DNA of 32,920 nucleotides from Clostridia bacterium (GTDB taxonomy: Bacteria > Bacillota > Clostridia > Oscillospirales > Acutalibacteraceae), in the NCBI GenBank assembly GCA_017625095.1, contig JAGALQ010000049.1:1-32920 (forward strand). The letters run 5' to 3'. The translations under genes and the position numbers were made by a program. This document shows, one piece after another, positions 23,226 through 31,935 of the stretch; position 1 is the first letter of the stretch, and every line of letters starts with the position of its first letter. A model generated the notes under the pieces. That model saw nothing but the letters and a program-made list of their open reading frames with translations, did no database searches and was not told the DNA's origin.

Positions 23226-23254
23226 TTGAATTTTGCCGAAAATAGGATTATACT
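23226..23254 (+). promoter_or_regulatory. Sigma-A promoter for the lipoprotein gene
   Basis: TTGAAT (23226-23231), 17 bases, TATACT (23249-23254). The start is near 23261, about 31 nt before ATG, with a GGGGG ribosome binding site in between. Confidence 0.7.
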
Positions 23255-23291
23255 TTAATTCACAAACGGAAAACTCAGGGGGAAATACATT

Positions 23292-24113
23292 ATGAAAAAA
23301 ATCGCCGTCATCTGCCTTGCGGCAATGATGCTGTCAACAGCCGCCTGCGGCAGCAAAGAAGCTCCCGGGCAGACAACACAGCCGACTCAGGATGCATTTG
23401 CTCAGACAACAGCCGCAGACACAGCTCCGACAGAAGAAACAACAACCGTTGAGGTTGAAAGCACCGAGGCTGAAACAACTGCAGAAACGACCACTCAGCC
23501 GCAGACACCCTCCTCAACAGAAGATATTGTTGAGCTGTTCAACGAAAGTGCAAACAAAATCAAGGCAGACGCTTCTGCCGTTACCAAAAACTATGAAAAG
23601 CGTATTGTAAACAAAGACAGGCTTGTTGTGCCCGCAGGTCTTCAGTCAACGGCAGACACTATGATAGCCACTTTTATGAAGGACGACACCGACCCGATAG
23701 TATACACAGGCAAGGATGCAATCAAGGAAAACTTCATTGTGCCCGGACAAAGCTACGTCAGCAAGCTTGACCCGTCATACGTCAGCAAGGCAACCTGCAC
23801 GGACAAAGGCGACACATACGAAATTTACCTCAAGCTCAACGGTCAGACAAGCCCCACTGCAGGCTTAGGCATCGGCGCGGTATGCGACGTAATTGAGGCA
23901 GGCGAGGTTGCCGAAAAAGCTCCCTTTGTAGAAAAATTCACGACAGAATACTACAACTGCGAAATCACAGCAACCGTTGACAAAGAAACAGACAGGGTAA
24001 CACACATTGTTTACTCCACACCGCTCACGCTCAACATAACCGTCAATATGTTCGGCACGCACGACCTTGTTATCGGTTTCACCTTTATCAAGGATTACGA
24101 TGTGAAATATTAA
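23292..24113 (+). CDS. Threonine-rich lipoprotein of unknown function
   Basis: A 273-residue protein with a clear lipoprotein signal: MKKIAVICLAAMMLSTAAC, lipobox LSTAAC with lipidated Cys19. It is followed by a low-complexity Thr/Glu/Pro/Gln linker (about 24-78) of the kind that spans the cell wall. The remaining 190 or so residues form a mixed alpha/beta domain (VELFNESANKIKADASAVTKNYEKR ... DTYEIYLKL ... YYNCEITATVDKETDRVTHIVY). I do not recognise the family. The domain's helix followed by paired strands resembles small extracellular binding or inhibitor-like domains, but that is only impression. It is divergent from GH125 and followed by a terminator, so it is monocistronic. Confidence 0.8.
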   Translation: MKKIAVICLAAMMLSTAACGSKEAPGQTTQPTQDAFAQTTAADTAPTEETTTVEVESTEAETTAETTTQPQTPSSTEDIVELFNESANKIKADASAVTKNYEKRIVNKDRLVVPAGLQSTADTMIATFMKDDTDPIVYTGKDAIKENFIVPGQSYVSKLDPSYVSKATCTDKGDTYEIYLKLNGQTSPTAGLGIGAVCDVIEAGEVAEKAPFVEKFTTEYYNCEITATVDKETDRVTHIVYSTPLTLNITVNMFGTHDLVIGFTFIKDYDVKY

Positions 24114-24128
24114 CTTTATAATTTTTAT

Positions 24129-24160
24129 GCCGCCTCACCGTGAGTGAAGCGGCTTTTTTT
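24129..24160 (+). terminator. Terminator after the lipoprotein gene
   Basis: GCCGCCTCAC pairs with GTGAAGCGGC (one mismatch) around CGTGA, followed by TTTTTTT at 24154-24160. It is 15 bases after the stop codon. Confidence 0.88.
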
Positions 24161-24211
24161 AACAATAACACAATATATTGTAAAAATATGTCTGTTAATA
24201 TCAATATTTGA

Positions 24212-24240
24212 TTGAATTTATAAAACAGATGTGCTAAACT
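24212..24240 (+). promoter_or_regulatory. Sigma-A promoter for uraA-upp
   Basis: TTGAAT (24212-24217), 17 bases, TAAACT (24235-24240) preceded by TGC as an extended -10. The start should fall near 24247, on top of the ATG at 24248. This argues that translation begins at the later ATG, 24293. Confidence 0.65.
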
Positions 24241-24292
24241 CAAAACAATGGCAGAAACTAAACTGTCAAATAAAATCAGAGAGGTTTTCAGT

Positions 24293-25675
24293 ATGAGTAA
24301 CAAGCTCGTATACGACATCCACGACAAACCGAAATTCGGTCAGCTTATCGTTCTGGCATTCCAGCAGCTGCTTGCAATTATGGCAGCAACAATTGCCGTG
24401 CCCGCAATCGTCGGCAACGGTATGTCAATATCCGCAGCTATTTTCGGAGCAGGTGTAGGCACCTTCGTTTACCAGCTCTTCACAAAATTCCGCAGCCCTG
24501 TTTTCCTCGGCTCATCCTTCGCATTCATCGGCTCTATGCTTGCCGCTTTTGCAGGCGCATCATCAATGGCGCTCGGCTACCTCGGCCTTGTACTCGGCGC
24601 TGCATTTGCCGCACTCGTATACATCCTGCTCGCAGTTGTCGTTAAATTTGTCGGCGTAGGCTGGATCAACAAGCTTATGCCTGCGGCTGTTATCGGCCCG
24701 ACGGTTGCGCTCATCGGTCTTTCCCTCGCATCTGCAGCCATAAAAGACGTTTTCTCATACGGTCCTCAGGACAGCAACGGCGCATTCATTATGACCACCA
24801 ACATCTGGGTTTCTCTTATCTGCGCTCTCGTCACACTTTTCGTTGTTATTCTCTGCTCAACCTACGGCAGCAAAAAAATCAAGCTCATCCCGTTTATCTT
24901 CGGTGTGCTTGCAGGCTATGCCGTTGCAATGGTATTCACCGTTATCGGCTACACCGCAAATATTGATGCACTCAAGATCATCGACTTTGCTCCCTTTGAG
25001 GCTCTTGTCAAAGACGGTGTCGGTCTGAGCACCTTTGTTGCAGTGCCCGAATTTACATTCCTCAAGGCATTCACAGGCATCAAAGAGTTTAACGTAAACT
25101 ATCTTATAACAATAGCAGTTGCTTACGTGCCCGTTGCATTCGTTGTTTTTGCAGAGCATATCGCAGACCACAAAAACCTTTCCAGCATTATCGACAAAGA
25201 CCTGCTTGAAGACCCCGGCCTTCACCGCACACTTCTCGGCGACGGTATCGGCTCTGTTGCAGGTGCATTTTTCGGCGGCTGCCCCAACACAACCTACGGC
25301 GAATCCGTCGGCTGTGTCGCAATCACACGCAACGCATCCGTTATCACAATCTCGGCAACTGCCGCAATGGCAATTCTCGTTTCGTTCATCTCTCCGTTCA
25401 TCGCATTCCTCGATTCAATCCCCGGCTGTGTTATGGGCGGCGTATGCATCACACTTTACGGCTTTATCGCGGTTTCGGGTCTTAAGATGATAAGTAAGGT
25501 TGACCTTGAGGATAACGCAAACCTTTTCACCGTTTCCGTAATTCTTATCTGCGGTATCGGCGGCATGGCAATCTCTATCGGCAAGGTAACAATCACAGCT
25601 ATTGCCTGCGCACTTATCCTCGGCATCATCACAAACACCGTCCTCAAAAAATCACAGAAAAACAAGAAGAAATAA
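24293..25675 (+). CDS. uraA: Uracil-xanthine permease (NAT/NCS2 family)
   Basis: A 460-residue membrane protein with about 12-14 transmembrane segments. It starts MSNKLVYDIHDKPKFGQLIVLAFQQLLAIMAATIAVPAIVGNG, the usual opening of UraA/PyrP-type proton-nucleobase symporters. The NAT signature region is GGCPNTTYGESVGCVAITRN. The frame is open to an ATG at 24248, but that ATG lacks a ribosome binding site and falls at the predicted transcription start. ATG 24293 has GAGG 8 bases upstream. It is followed after 15 bases by upp, so uracil import is coupled to its conversion to UMP, which supports uracil as the substrate over xanthine. No pyrimidine attenuator hairpin is visible in the 46-nt leader. 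Confidence 0.9.
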   Translation: MSNKLVYDIHDKPKFGQLIVLAFQQLLAIMAATIAVPAIVGNGMSISAAIFGAGVGTFVYQLFTKFRSPVFLGSSFAFIGSMLAAFAGASSMALGYLGLVLGAAFAALVYILLAVVVKFVGVGWINKLMPAAVIGPTVALIGLSLASAAIKDVFSYGPQDSNGAFIMTTNIWVSLICALVTLFVVILCSTYGSKKIKLIPFIFGVLAGYAVAMVFTVIGYTANIDALKIIDFAPFEALVKDGVGLSTFVAVPEFTFLKAFTGIKEFNVNYLITIAVAYVPVAFVVFAEHIADHKNLSSIIDKDLLEDPGLHRTLLGDGIGSVAGAFFGGCPNTTYGESVGCVAITRNASVITISATAAMAILVSFISPFIAFLDSIPGCVMGGVCITLYGFIAVSGLKMISKVDLEDNANLFTVSVILICGIGGMAISIGKVTITAIACALILGIITNTVLKKSQKNKKK

Positions 25676-25690
25676 GGAAAGTGAAGCTTT

Positions 25691-26332
25691 ATGAAAAACT
25701 ACGAAAACGTTACGATATTTGACCATCCGCTCGTAAACCACAAAATCGCAATTCTCCGTAACGAAAAGACAAGCATGAAGGAATTCAGAGAGCTGATTGA
25801 AGAAATCACAACGCTGATGACCTTTGAATGTCTTAAAGAGGGTGTGCCCACGGTTGAGGTTGAGGTTAAAACACCGCTTGAAACCTGCAAACAGCAGGTA
25901 GTAAAAGACAACTCAATCGTAATCGTGCCCATACTCAGAGCAGGTCTCGGTATGGTCAACGGTGTTCACGTGCTCTTCCCCAGCGCAAAGGTAGGCCACA
26001 TCGGTCTCTACCGCGATGAAGAAACACTCGAGCCCTGCGAATACTACTGCAAGCTGCCCGTCGGAATCGAGGACAAGCTCGTGCTGCTTGTTGACCCGAT
26101 GCTTGCAACAGGCGGCAGTGCCTGCGACGCAATAAATCAGCTCAAAAAGCGCGGCTGCAAAAACATCAAGTTTATGGCAGTTATCGGCGCCCCCGAAGGT
26201 GTCAGCCGTGTTGCTGAGGAGCATCCCGACGTTCACATCTTTGTATCAACACTTGACCGCTGCCTCAACGAAAACGGCTACATTCTGCCAGGTCTCGGCG
26301 ATGCAGGCGACAGACTTTTCGGCACAAAATAA
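25691..26332 (+). CDS. upp: Uracil phosphoribosyltransferase
   Basis: A 213-residue protein, normal length for Upp (about 208-210). Uracil and PRPP are converted to UMP and pyrophosphate. Seen motifs are HPLVNHKIAILRNEKTSMKEFRELIEEI at the N-terminus, PILRAGLGMVNG, the PRPP loop VDPMLATGGSACDAINQLKKRG, and a C-terminal GDAGDRLFGTK as in other Upp proteins, where this loop contacts uracil. GGAAAG lies before ATG. It is the second gene of a uracil salvage operon with uraA. Confidence 0.95.
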   Translation: MKNYENVTIFDHPLVNHKIAILRNEKTSMKEFRELIEEITTLMTFECLKEGVPTVEVEVKTPLETCKQQVVKDNSIVIVPILRAGLGMVNGVHVLFPSAKVGHIGLYRDEETLEPCEYYCKLPVGIEDKLVLLVDPMLATGGSACDAINQLKKRGCKNIKFMAVIGAPEGVSRVAEEHPDVHIFVSTLDRCLNENGYILPGLGDAGDRLFGTK

Positions 26333-26345
26333 AATAAACTTTTCT

Positions 26346-26378
26346 GCAGGCACTTATCTTACGGTAAGTGCTTGCTTT
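26346..26378 (+). terminator. Weak hairpin between upp and GH42
   Basis: GCAGGCACTTATC (26346-26358) pairs with GGTAAGTGCTTGC (26363-26375) with two G-U pairs around TTAC, followed only by TTTAAAATT. The short U stretch suggests incomplete termination. No promoter of quality was found between this hairpin and the GH42 start, so GH42 and the second GH38 may depend on read-through from uraA-upp. Confidence 0.5.
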
Positions 26379-26409
26379 AAAATTACAGAAAATAAGGGAA
26401 CAAAGCTTT

Positions 26410-28413
26410 ATGAACAAAAAATTTTTTGATCACATAGTACACGGCGGCGATTACAACCCCGACCAATGGATAAGCACGCCCGAGATATGGGACGAGGATA
26501 TGCGGCTGATGAAGCTGGCACACGTCAATTCGGCAACAATCAATATCTTTTCGTGGTCGCTTATCGAGCCTGAAGAGGGCGTATACAACTTCGGCTGGCT
26601 TGACACGATGATGGACAAGCTGCACGCAAACGGAATTGACGTAATCCTCGCGACTCCCTCAGGCGCAAGACCGCCATGGCTTGCACAGAAATATCCCGAG
26701 GTGCTGCGCGTTGAAGAAAACGGAATACGCAATGAGTACGGTGTGCGTCACAACCACTGCCTCACCTCACCGATATACAGGCAGAAGGTGCGCGAAATCA
26801 ACCACATTTTAGCCGAGCGTTACAAGAATCATCCTGCGCTTAAAATGTGGCACATATCAAACGAATACTGCGGCGAATGCCACTGCGAGCTTTGTCAGGA
26901 GGCTTTCCGTGACTGGCTTAAAGATTATTACCACAACGATATTGAAGAGCTTAACGAAAAATGGTGGAACGGATTCTGGAGCCACAGAATAAGCGACTGG
27001 AGCCAGATAAACTCGCCCAAATACAGAGGTGAAAACCACGTTTCGGCAATGAAGCTGTGCTGGAACAGATTTGTTTCCGACAGCCACATCTCATTCTATG
27101 AAAACGAGATTGCTCCGCTGCGTGAAATCACACCCGATATTCCGATAACAACAAACTTTATGAATATGTATGACGGCATAGACTACCAGAAATTCGCCTC
27201 TCACCTTGACCTTATTTCGTGGGATAACTACCCCGCATGGGACAGAGGAAACAACGGCAGCGTTGCCGTAAGGACAGCCTTTGCCCACGATGCTTTCCGC
27301 TCAATGAAAGGCGGTCAGCCGTTCTTTATGATGGAGAGCACGCCCTCACTCGTCAACTGGCACGATGTGAACAAGCTCCCGAAACCCGGTATGCAGGAGC
27401 TTTCATCCATCCAGTCGGTTGCACACGGTGCAGACAGCGTGCAGTATTTCCAGTGGAGAAAGAGCAAGGGCGGACACGAAAAATATCACGGCGCTGTTGT
27501 TGACCACTGCGGACACGAAAACACGAGGGTTTTCCGCGACGTTGCCCGTCTGGGCACAGTGCTTGAAAAGCTTGACAGCGTTGTCGGCGGCTACAGCAAC
27601 GCTAAGGTTGCCGTAATTTATGACTGGGAAAACTCCTGGGCAATAAAGCATTACTGCGGCTTCAACAACCTAAAAAGAGATTACGTTGGCGAATGTGTCA
27701 AGTGGTACAAGCCGTTTTACGATATGGGCATTGCCGTTGACGTTATCCCGATGGATGCGGATTTCTCGCAGTATGACCTTGTCATTGCCCCCTACCTCTA
27801 TATGCTCAAGGACGGCACGGCAGAGAGAATTGAAAAATATATTGCCGAGGGTGGCAGCTTTGTTGCAGGCTATCTCTTCGGCTTTGTTGACAGCAACGAT
27901 ATGTGCTTCCTGGGTGGCTGGCCTGCAGACAACCTCAAACAGGTTTTCGGCGTATGGTGCGAGGAGACGGATTCTCTGCCCGAGGGTATGAAAAACGTTG
28001 CAACATACGGCGGCAAGGATTATGACGTTGTGCATATATGCGACATTATCCACGCAAACACCGCCGAGGTGCTCGCCACATACGGCAGGGATTTTTACGC
28101 AGGTATGCCTGCACTCACCGTCAACAGCTTCGGCAAGGGCAAGGCATATTATGCCGCCTTCCGCAACGATGACAGCTTCACAGCGGATTTTTGCAGAGAG
28201 CTTGTTTCACAGCTTTCAATCGCACCCGATGCAGGCATAGTCACACCCGAAAACGTGACTGTCAGAAAGAGGGGCAACACCGTATTCGTTATGAATTTCA
28301 CAGACGAAGCGGCTGAAATTGAGCTTGACAGAGAGTACAGAAACATTGTAAGCGGCGAAAAGATAAGCGGCAGGGTGACACTTGATGTCTGCGGTTATCT
28401 TGTGCTTGAATAA
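26410..28413 (+). CDS. GH42 beta-galactosidase
   Basis: A 667-residue GH42 enzyme, standard length. It opens with HGGDYNPDQW, as family members do. The acid/base is Glu152 in HISNEYCGECHCELC and the nucleophile Glu309 in FFMMESTPS. Cysteines 117, 157, 159 and 162 match the zinc site of GH42. The beta-galactosidase trimerisation domain and a small C-terminal domain follow (VRKRGNTVFVMNFTDEAAEIEL). It is retaining and cytoplasmic (no signal peptide), acting on beta-galactosides, often oligosaccharides rather than lactose. The frame is open to a GTG at 26368 inside the hairpin; ATG 26410 with AAGGG 11 bases upstream gives the family N-terminus. It is 19 bases ahead of the second GH38, so galactose-capped complex glycans are a possible target. 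Confidence 0.92.
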   Translation: MNKKFFDHIVHGGDYNPDQWISTPEIWDEDMRLMKLAHVNSATINIFSWSLIEPEEGVYNFGWLDTMMDKLHANGIDVILATPSGARPPWLAQKYPEVLRVEENGIRNEYGVRHNHCLTSPIYRQKVREINHILAERYKNHPALKMWHISNEYCGECHCELCQEAFRDWLKDYYHNDIEELNEKWWNGFWSHRISDWSQINSPKYRGENHVSAMKLCWNRFVSDSHISFYENEIAPLREITPDIPITTNFMNMYDGIDYQKFASHLDLISWDNYPAWDRGNNGSVAVRTAFAHDAFRSMKGGQPFFMMESTPSLVNWHDVNKLPKPGMQELSSIQSVAHGADSVQYFQWRKSKGGHEKYHGAVVDHCGHENTRVFRDVARLGTVLEKLDSVVGGYSNAKVAVIYDWENSWAIKHYCGFNNLKRDYVGECVKWYKPFYDMGIAVDVIPMDADFSQYDLVIAPYLYMLKDGTAERIEKYIAEGGSFVAGYLFGFVDSNDMCFLGGWPADNLKQVFGVWCEETDSLPEGMKNVATYGGKDYDVVHICDIIHANTAEVLATYGRDFYAGMPALTVNSFGKGKAYYAAFRNDDSFTADFCRELVSQLSIAPDAGIVTPENVTVRKRGNTVFVMNFTDEAAEIELDREYRNIVSGEKISGRVTLDVCGYLVLE

Positions 28414-28432
28414 ATAAAAAACGGTGATACAG

Positions 28433-30850
28433 ATGAAAGAATTACATATGATATGCAACGCACATCTTGACCCCGTATGGCTGTGGCAGCGTCCCGAGGG
28501 AATTGCCGAGGCCATTTCAACATTCCGCGTTGCGGCAGATTTCTGTGATGAATTTGACGGATTCATATTCAACCACAACGAATCCGTGCTTTACGAATGG
28601 GTTGAAGAAAACGAACCTGAGCTTTTTGCGCGTATTCAGCGCCTTGTAAAGCAGGGCAAGTGGCACATAATGGGCGGCTGGTATCTTCAGCCCGACTGCG
28701 TTATGCCCTGCGGTGAAAGCTTCATCCGTCAGATTGAAACAGGCAGAAAATATTTCAAAGAAAAATTCGGCGTAACACCCACAACGGCAATCAACTTTGA
28801 TCCCTTCGGTCACACGAGAGGTCTTGTGCAGATACTGAAAAAATGCGGCTATGATTCATACGTGTTTATGCGCCCGTCAGGAATTGATGCAGAGCACGAT
28901 TTTATCTGGCGCGGCTTTGACGGCAGCGAAATAATCGCGCATAAGCTGCTTGGCGGCTACAACTCGGGCAAGGGCAAAGTGATGAACAAAATCAATCGCG
29001 CACTCAACGAGGAATACGGCGACGGAATAAATATGACATTCTGGGGCATCGGCAACCACGGCGGCGGTCCGTCAAGGGTTGACCTGCAGACAATTGCTGA
29101 ATTTATGAAAGCTCACCCCGAGCACGGCATCAGACACTCTTATTGCGAGAGCTATTTTGAGCGCATCAACAAATCCGGGCTTGAGGTTTTTGACAAATCG
29201 CTCAACTACACTATGATCGGCTGCTACACAACAATGGCACGCATCAAGCAATCTCACCGCAGGCTTGAAAACGAGCTGAGCGTATGCGAAAAAATGCTTG
29301 CACTCAGCGGCATTGATTACGATAAATCAGAGCTTGAAAAGGCGGAAAAAGCGCTGCTGTTCTGCGAGTTTCACGATATTCTGCCCGGCACAAGCATAAA
29401 GGCGGCAGAGGATGACTGCCTGCGTCTGCTCTCCTACGGCTGTGAGATCACCGAGCGATACAAAAACAAGGCTTTCTTTAAGCTTTGCTCGGGTCAGCCA
29501 AAGGCAAAGGACGGCGAAATTCCCGTTCTTGTTTTCAATCCGCATCCGTATAAGGTGGTTCAGGATGTTGAGGTTGAGTTCCAGCTGCAGGATCAGAACT
29601 GGACCGAAAATGAGGTAACGCTTGTGCGTGTGCGCGATAAAAACGGCAACTACCTGCCCGCACAGAACGAAAAGGAAGCCTGCACGTTCAGCCTCGACTG
29701 GCGCAAGAGGGTCTGCTTCAGAGCAGAGCTTGAGCCGATGAGCATAAACCGCTTTGACTGCGAGCTGTATGTGGAAAATTATCCGAAACGTCAGATTGAA
29801 CCCTGCAGTCAGACCGATGAACACTTCACCTTTGACAACGGCACAATGCAGGTGCTCATCAGCAAAAAGACAGGTCTTATTGACAGATACTGCGTAAACG
29901 GCATTGATATGCTCCAAGCAGGCAGTGCAAACATAACCGCAAGCCGTGACAACGAAGACCCGTGGGGTATGGATACAGACGGCTTCAATGACGTTATCGA
30001 CCGCTTCACACTTCTCAGCGATGAAAAAGCCAACGCATTCAATGGCTATCCCGACGAAAAAACAGGCAACGTAAGGGTTATTGAAAACGGTGCGGTAAGG
30101 CTTAAGATTCAGGCGACCTTCGGCTGCGGCAGCTCGTTTGCAAGCGTAACTTATACATTGCCCAAAAACGGCAACCACATCGACATAAAAATACGTATGC
30201 TTTCAAACGACAGCAGCAGATTCTATAAGCTCAACTTTGATTCAACTCTTGACAGTCCCGATTTCTACGGTCAGACAGCCTTCGGTACAGAACAGCTGCG
30301 CACAGAGGGTAAAGAAGCCGTATACCAGAAATGGTGCGGCATAACCGACGGCAAAAACAGCCTTGCCGTAATCAACAACGGCACTCACGGCGGCAGCGTT
30401 GACGGCAGCAAGCTTTGCATTTCACTGCTGAGAACTCCCGTTTATTCCGCTCACCCGATAGGCGGCAGACCCCTTGCCGACACCGACCGCACACACGACC
30501 GCATCGACATAGGCGAGCGCGAATTCGGCTACAGATTAACGGCTGACACAGACTTTACCGATATGCAGGCACAGCTTTTCAACGAGCCATGTATCGCGCT
30601 TTCGTTCTTCCCGTCGGGTCTTGGCGAGATAAAAGAAACCGCAATCGAGCTTGATAACAACAACGTAATTCTAACAAGGCTTTGCAAAAAGGATGACGGC
30701 ATTCTGCTCAGGCTGTTCAACTCAACCGATAAACCTGCAGCCACAATGCTGAAAGCCTTCGGAATATCCGCTGAAATTAAACTCAACGCGTTTGAATTCG
30801 GCACATTCATATTCGACGGCAAAAGCCTTAAACCGACACAGACAATATAA
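28433..30850 (+). CDS. GH38 alpha-mannosidase, short form
   Basis: An 805-residue GH38 protein lacking the 260-residue N-terminal domain of the other GH38 in this window. Zinc ligands are His11 and Asp13 (CNAHLDPVWLW), the nucleophile Asp123 (INFDPFGHTRGL) and a third ligand His314 (CEFHDILPGTS). C-terminal beta domains follow. It is cytoplasmic. I place the start at ATG 28433 with GGTGA 5 bases upstream; an upstream GTG (28424) adds only three residues and lies in the binding site. It resembles the MngB-type or the broader bacterial GH38 group; mannosylglycerate hydrolysis cannot be excluded without alignment. It is co-transcribed with GH42. Confidence 0.92.
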   Translation: MKELHMICNAHLDPVWLWQRPEGIAEAISTFRVAADFCDEFDGFIFNHNESVLYEWVEENEPELFARIQRLVKQGKWHIMGGWYLQPDCVMPCGESFIRQIETGRKYFKEKFGVTPTTAINFDPFGHTRGLVQILKKCGYDSYVFMRPSGIDAEHDFIWRGFDGSEIIAHKLLGGYNSGKGKVMNKINRALNEEYGDGINMTFWGIGNHGGGPSRVDLQTIAEFMKAHPEHGIRHSYCESYFERINKSGLEVFDKSLNYTMIGCYTTMARIKQSHRRLENELSVCEKMLALSGIDYDKSELEKAEKALLFCEFHDILPGTSIKAAEDDCLRLLSYGCEITERYKNKAFFKLCSGQPKAKDGEIPVLVFNPHPYKVVQDVEVEFQLQDQNWTENEVTLVRVRDKNGNYLPAQNEKEACTFSLDWRKRVCFRAELEPMSINRFDCELYVENYPKRQIEPCSQTDEHFTFDNGTMQVLISKKTGLIDRYCVNGIDMLQAGSANITASRDNEDPWGMDTDGFNDVIDRFTLLSDEKANAFNGYPDEKTGNVRVIENGAVRLKIQATFGCGSSFASVTYTLPKNGNHIDIKIRMLSNDSSRFYKLNFDSTLDSPDFYGQTAFGTEQLRTEGKEAVYQKWCGITDGKNSLAVINNGTHGGSVDGSKLCISLLRTPVYSAHPIGGRPLADTDRTHDRIDIGEREFGYRLTADTDFTDMQAQLFNEPCIALSFFPSGLGEIKETAIELDNNNVILTRLCKKDDGILLRLFNSTDKPAATMLKAFGISAEIKLNAFEFGTFIFDGKSLKPTQTI

Positions 30851-30853
30851 ACA

Positions 30854-30892
30854 GAAGGCTTATGAGCATCTGACTCATAAGCCTTCATTATT
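30854..30892. terminator. Terminator between convergent GH38 and SDR genes
   Basis: A perfect 13-bp stem: GAAGGCTTATGAG (30854-30866) and CTCATAAGCCTTC (30874-30886), loop CATCTGA, followed by ATTATTTTA. It is 3 bases after the GH38 stop and 9-15 bases beyond the SDR stop on the other strand, so it may serve both. Confidence 0.85.
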
Positions 30893-30901
30893 TTAACGGT
30901 T

Positions 30902-31696
30902 TTATTCTGCATACATCGAACCGATTATTCTGTTTGCAAGCGATGCGGGTAAGACCTTGCCCGCCAGACACAGCGCCCTGTAGCTTAAGCCCAGCGTACA
31001 GACAGGCTTTGATTTCTTTTTAAGTGCGATTTTTGCAATCATTGCGCCTGCTTTGTCCGCATCCATTCCGTTCTCTTCGTCCTTTTCCATCTTCGAAACG
31101 CTACGGCTGATTCTGCCGCCGTATTCGCCGTCACCCTCGGCGGATTTTGCACGGGATGCGGTGAAATCCGTTTTTATATCGCCGGGCTGCACGGCAACAG
31201 CCGTAATTCCGAAAGCCCTCACCTCATTGGCAAGTGCAAGGGTATAGGCATTTATCGCCGCTTTTGATGCTGAGTAATAGGTCTGGAAAGGTATGGGGAA
31301 GGCTGCGGCAACAGAGCTGATATTGACTATTCTGCCGCTGCCTGCTCTTCGCATATACGGCAGCACAGCCTTTGTCATATTGACCGTACCGAAAAAGTTG
31401 ATATCCATCTGCTTTTTCGCATCTTCAAGCCGTGTAAACTCAACAGCGCCCGAAATTCCCGAGCCTGCGCAGTTGATAAGCACGTCAATCCTGCCCTCTT
31501 TCTCCGCTACGGCACGTGCCGCCGCCTGAGTCGAGGCTTCATCCGTAACGTCGAGCGTGATATGTGTTATTCCCTCGATATTGCTCTCTCTGCGGCTGCC
31601 TTCATAGACTATGCAGCCTGACCTGCTGAGCGCAAGCGCGGTTTCCTTGCCGATACCCGAGCTGCCGCCCGTTACAAGAACTACGGTTTTTTTCAT
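30902..31696 (-). CDS. Short-chain dehydrogenase/reductase (classical SDR)
   Basis: A 264-residue NAD(P)-dependent oxidoreductase. The cofactor loop is TGGSSGIG (9-16), with an SRRES segment after the second strand (34-38) whose arginines suggest NADP preference. NCAGSG stands at 75-80, the catalytic Ser in NISS (125-128), and YYSASK gives Tyr141 and Lys145. The substrate is not predictable. The C-terminus (KPVCTLGLSYRALCLAGKVLPASLANRIIGSMYAE) resembles the SDR group that acts on lipid-like or acyl substrates, but this is weak. It is monocistronic with its own promoter and GGAGG 9 bases before ATG. Confidence 0.9.
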   Translation of the reverse strand: MKKTVVLVTGGSSGIGKETALALSRSGCIVYEGSRRESNIEGITHITLDVTDEASTQAAARAVAEKEGRIDVLINCAGSGISGAVEFTRLEDAKKQMDINFFGTVNMTKAVLPYMRRAGSGRIVNISSVAAAFPIPFQTYYSASKAAINAYTLALANEVRAFGITAVAVQPGDIKTDFTASRAKSAEGDGEYGGRISRSVSKMEKDEENGMDADKAGAMIAKIALKKKSKPVCTLGLSYRALCLAGKVLPASLANRIIGSMYAE

Positions 31697-31729
31697 CGCT
31701 TATTTCCTCCCCGTGTGCTTCATAATGCG

Positions 31730-31758
31730 AGTATATCACAGCAAACGGCGATATACAA
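31730..31758 (-). promoter_or_regulatory. Sigma-A promoter for the SDR gene
   Basis: Minus strand: TTGTAT (plus 31753-31758), 17 bases, TATACT (plus 31730-31735) preceded by TGA as an extended -10. Confidence 0.65.
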
Positions 31759-31854
31759 TGCGTTTTCAACCGCTTTTCAGGCATATTGACGCCACAGAAT
31801 AATAATTGCACAAAAAAAATTTAATATACAGGTCAATTAGCGGTAAAAATACTG

Positions 31855-31883
31855 TTGATTTTTGCGCAAGGATATTTTATAAT
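31855..31883 (+). promoter_or_regulatory. Sigma-A promoter for guaA
   Basis: TTGATT (31855-31860), 17 bases, TATAAT (31878-31883). The leader is about 46 nt, too short for a purine riboswitch, and none is visible upstream. Confidence 0.75.
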
Positions 31884-31935
31884 AAATCATCATTTTTTTT
31901 AAAGATGTTAATTTACTCTAAGGAGGAAACATATA

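Noticed and set aside
24248-24292. Upstream ATG for uraA
   Set aside because: No ribosome binding site, and it coincides with the predicted transcription start; ATG 24293 has GAGG at good spacing.
29327-30178. A 283-codon open frame on the minus strand within the short GH38 gene
   Set aside because: Lies wholly antisense to a clear GH38 gene, shows no recognisable family and has an odd Cys/Ala/Val-rich composition of shadow frames.
31800-31935. Purine riboswitch before guaA
   Set aside because: The predicted leader is about 46 nt, with no three-way junction or paired loops; only a promoter and AGGAGG are seen.
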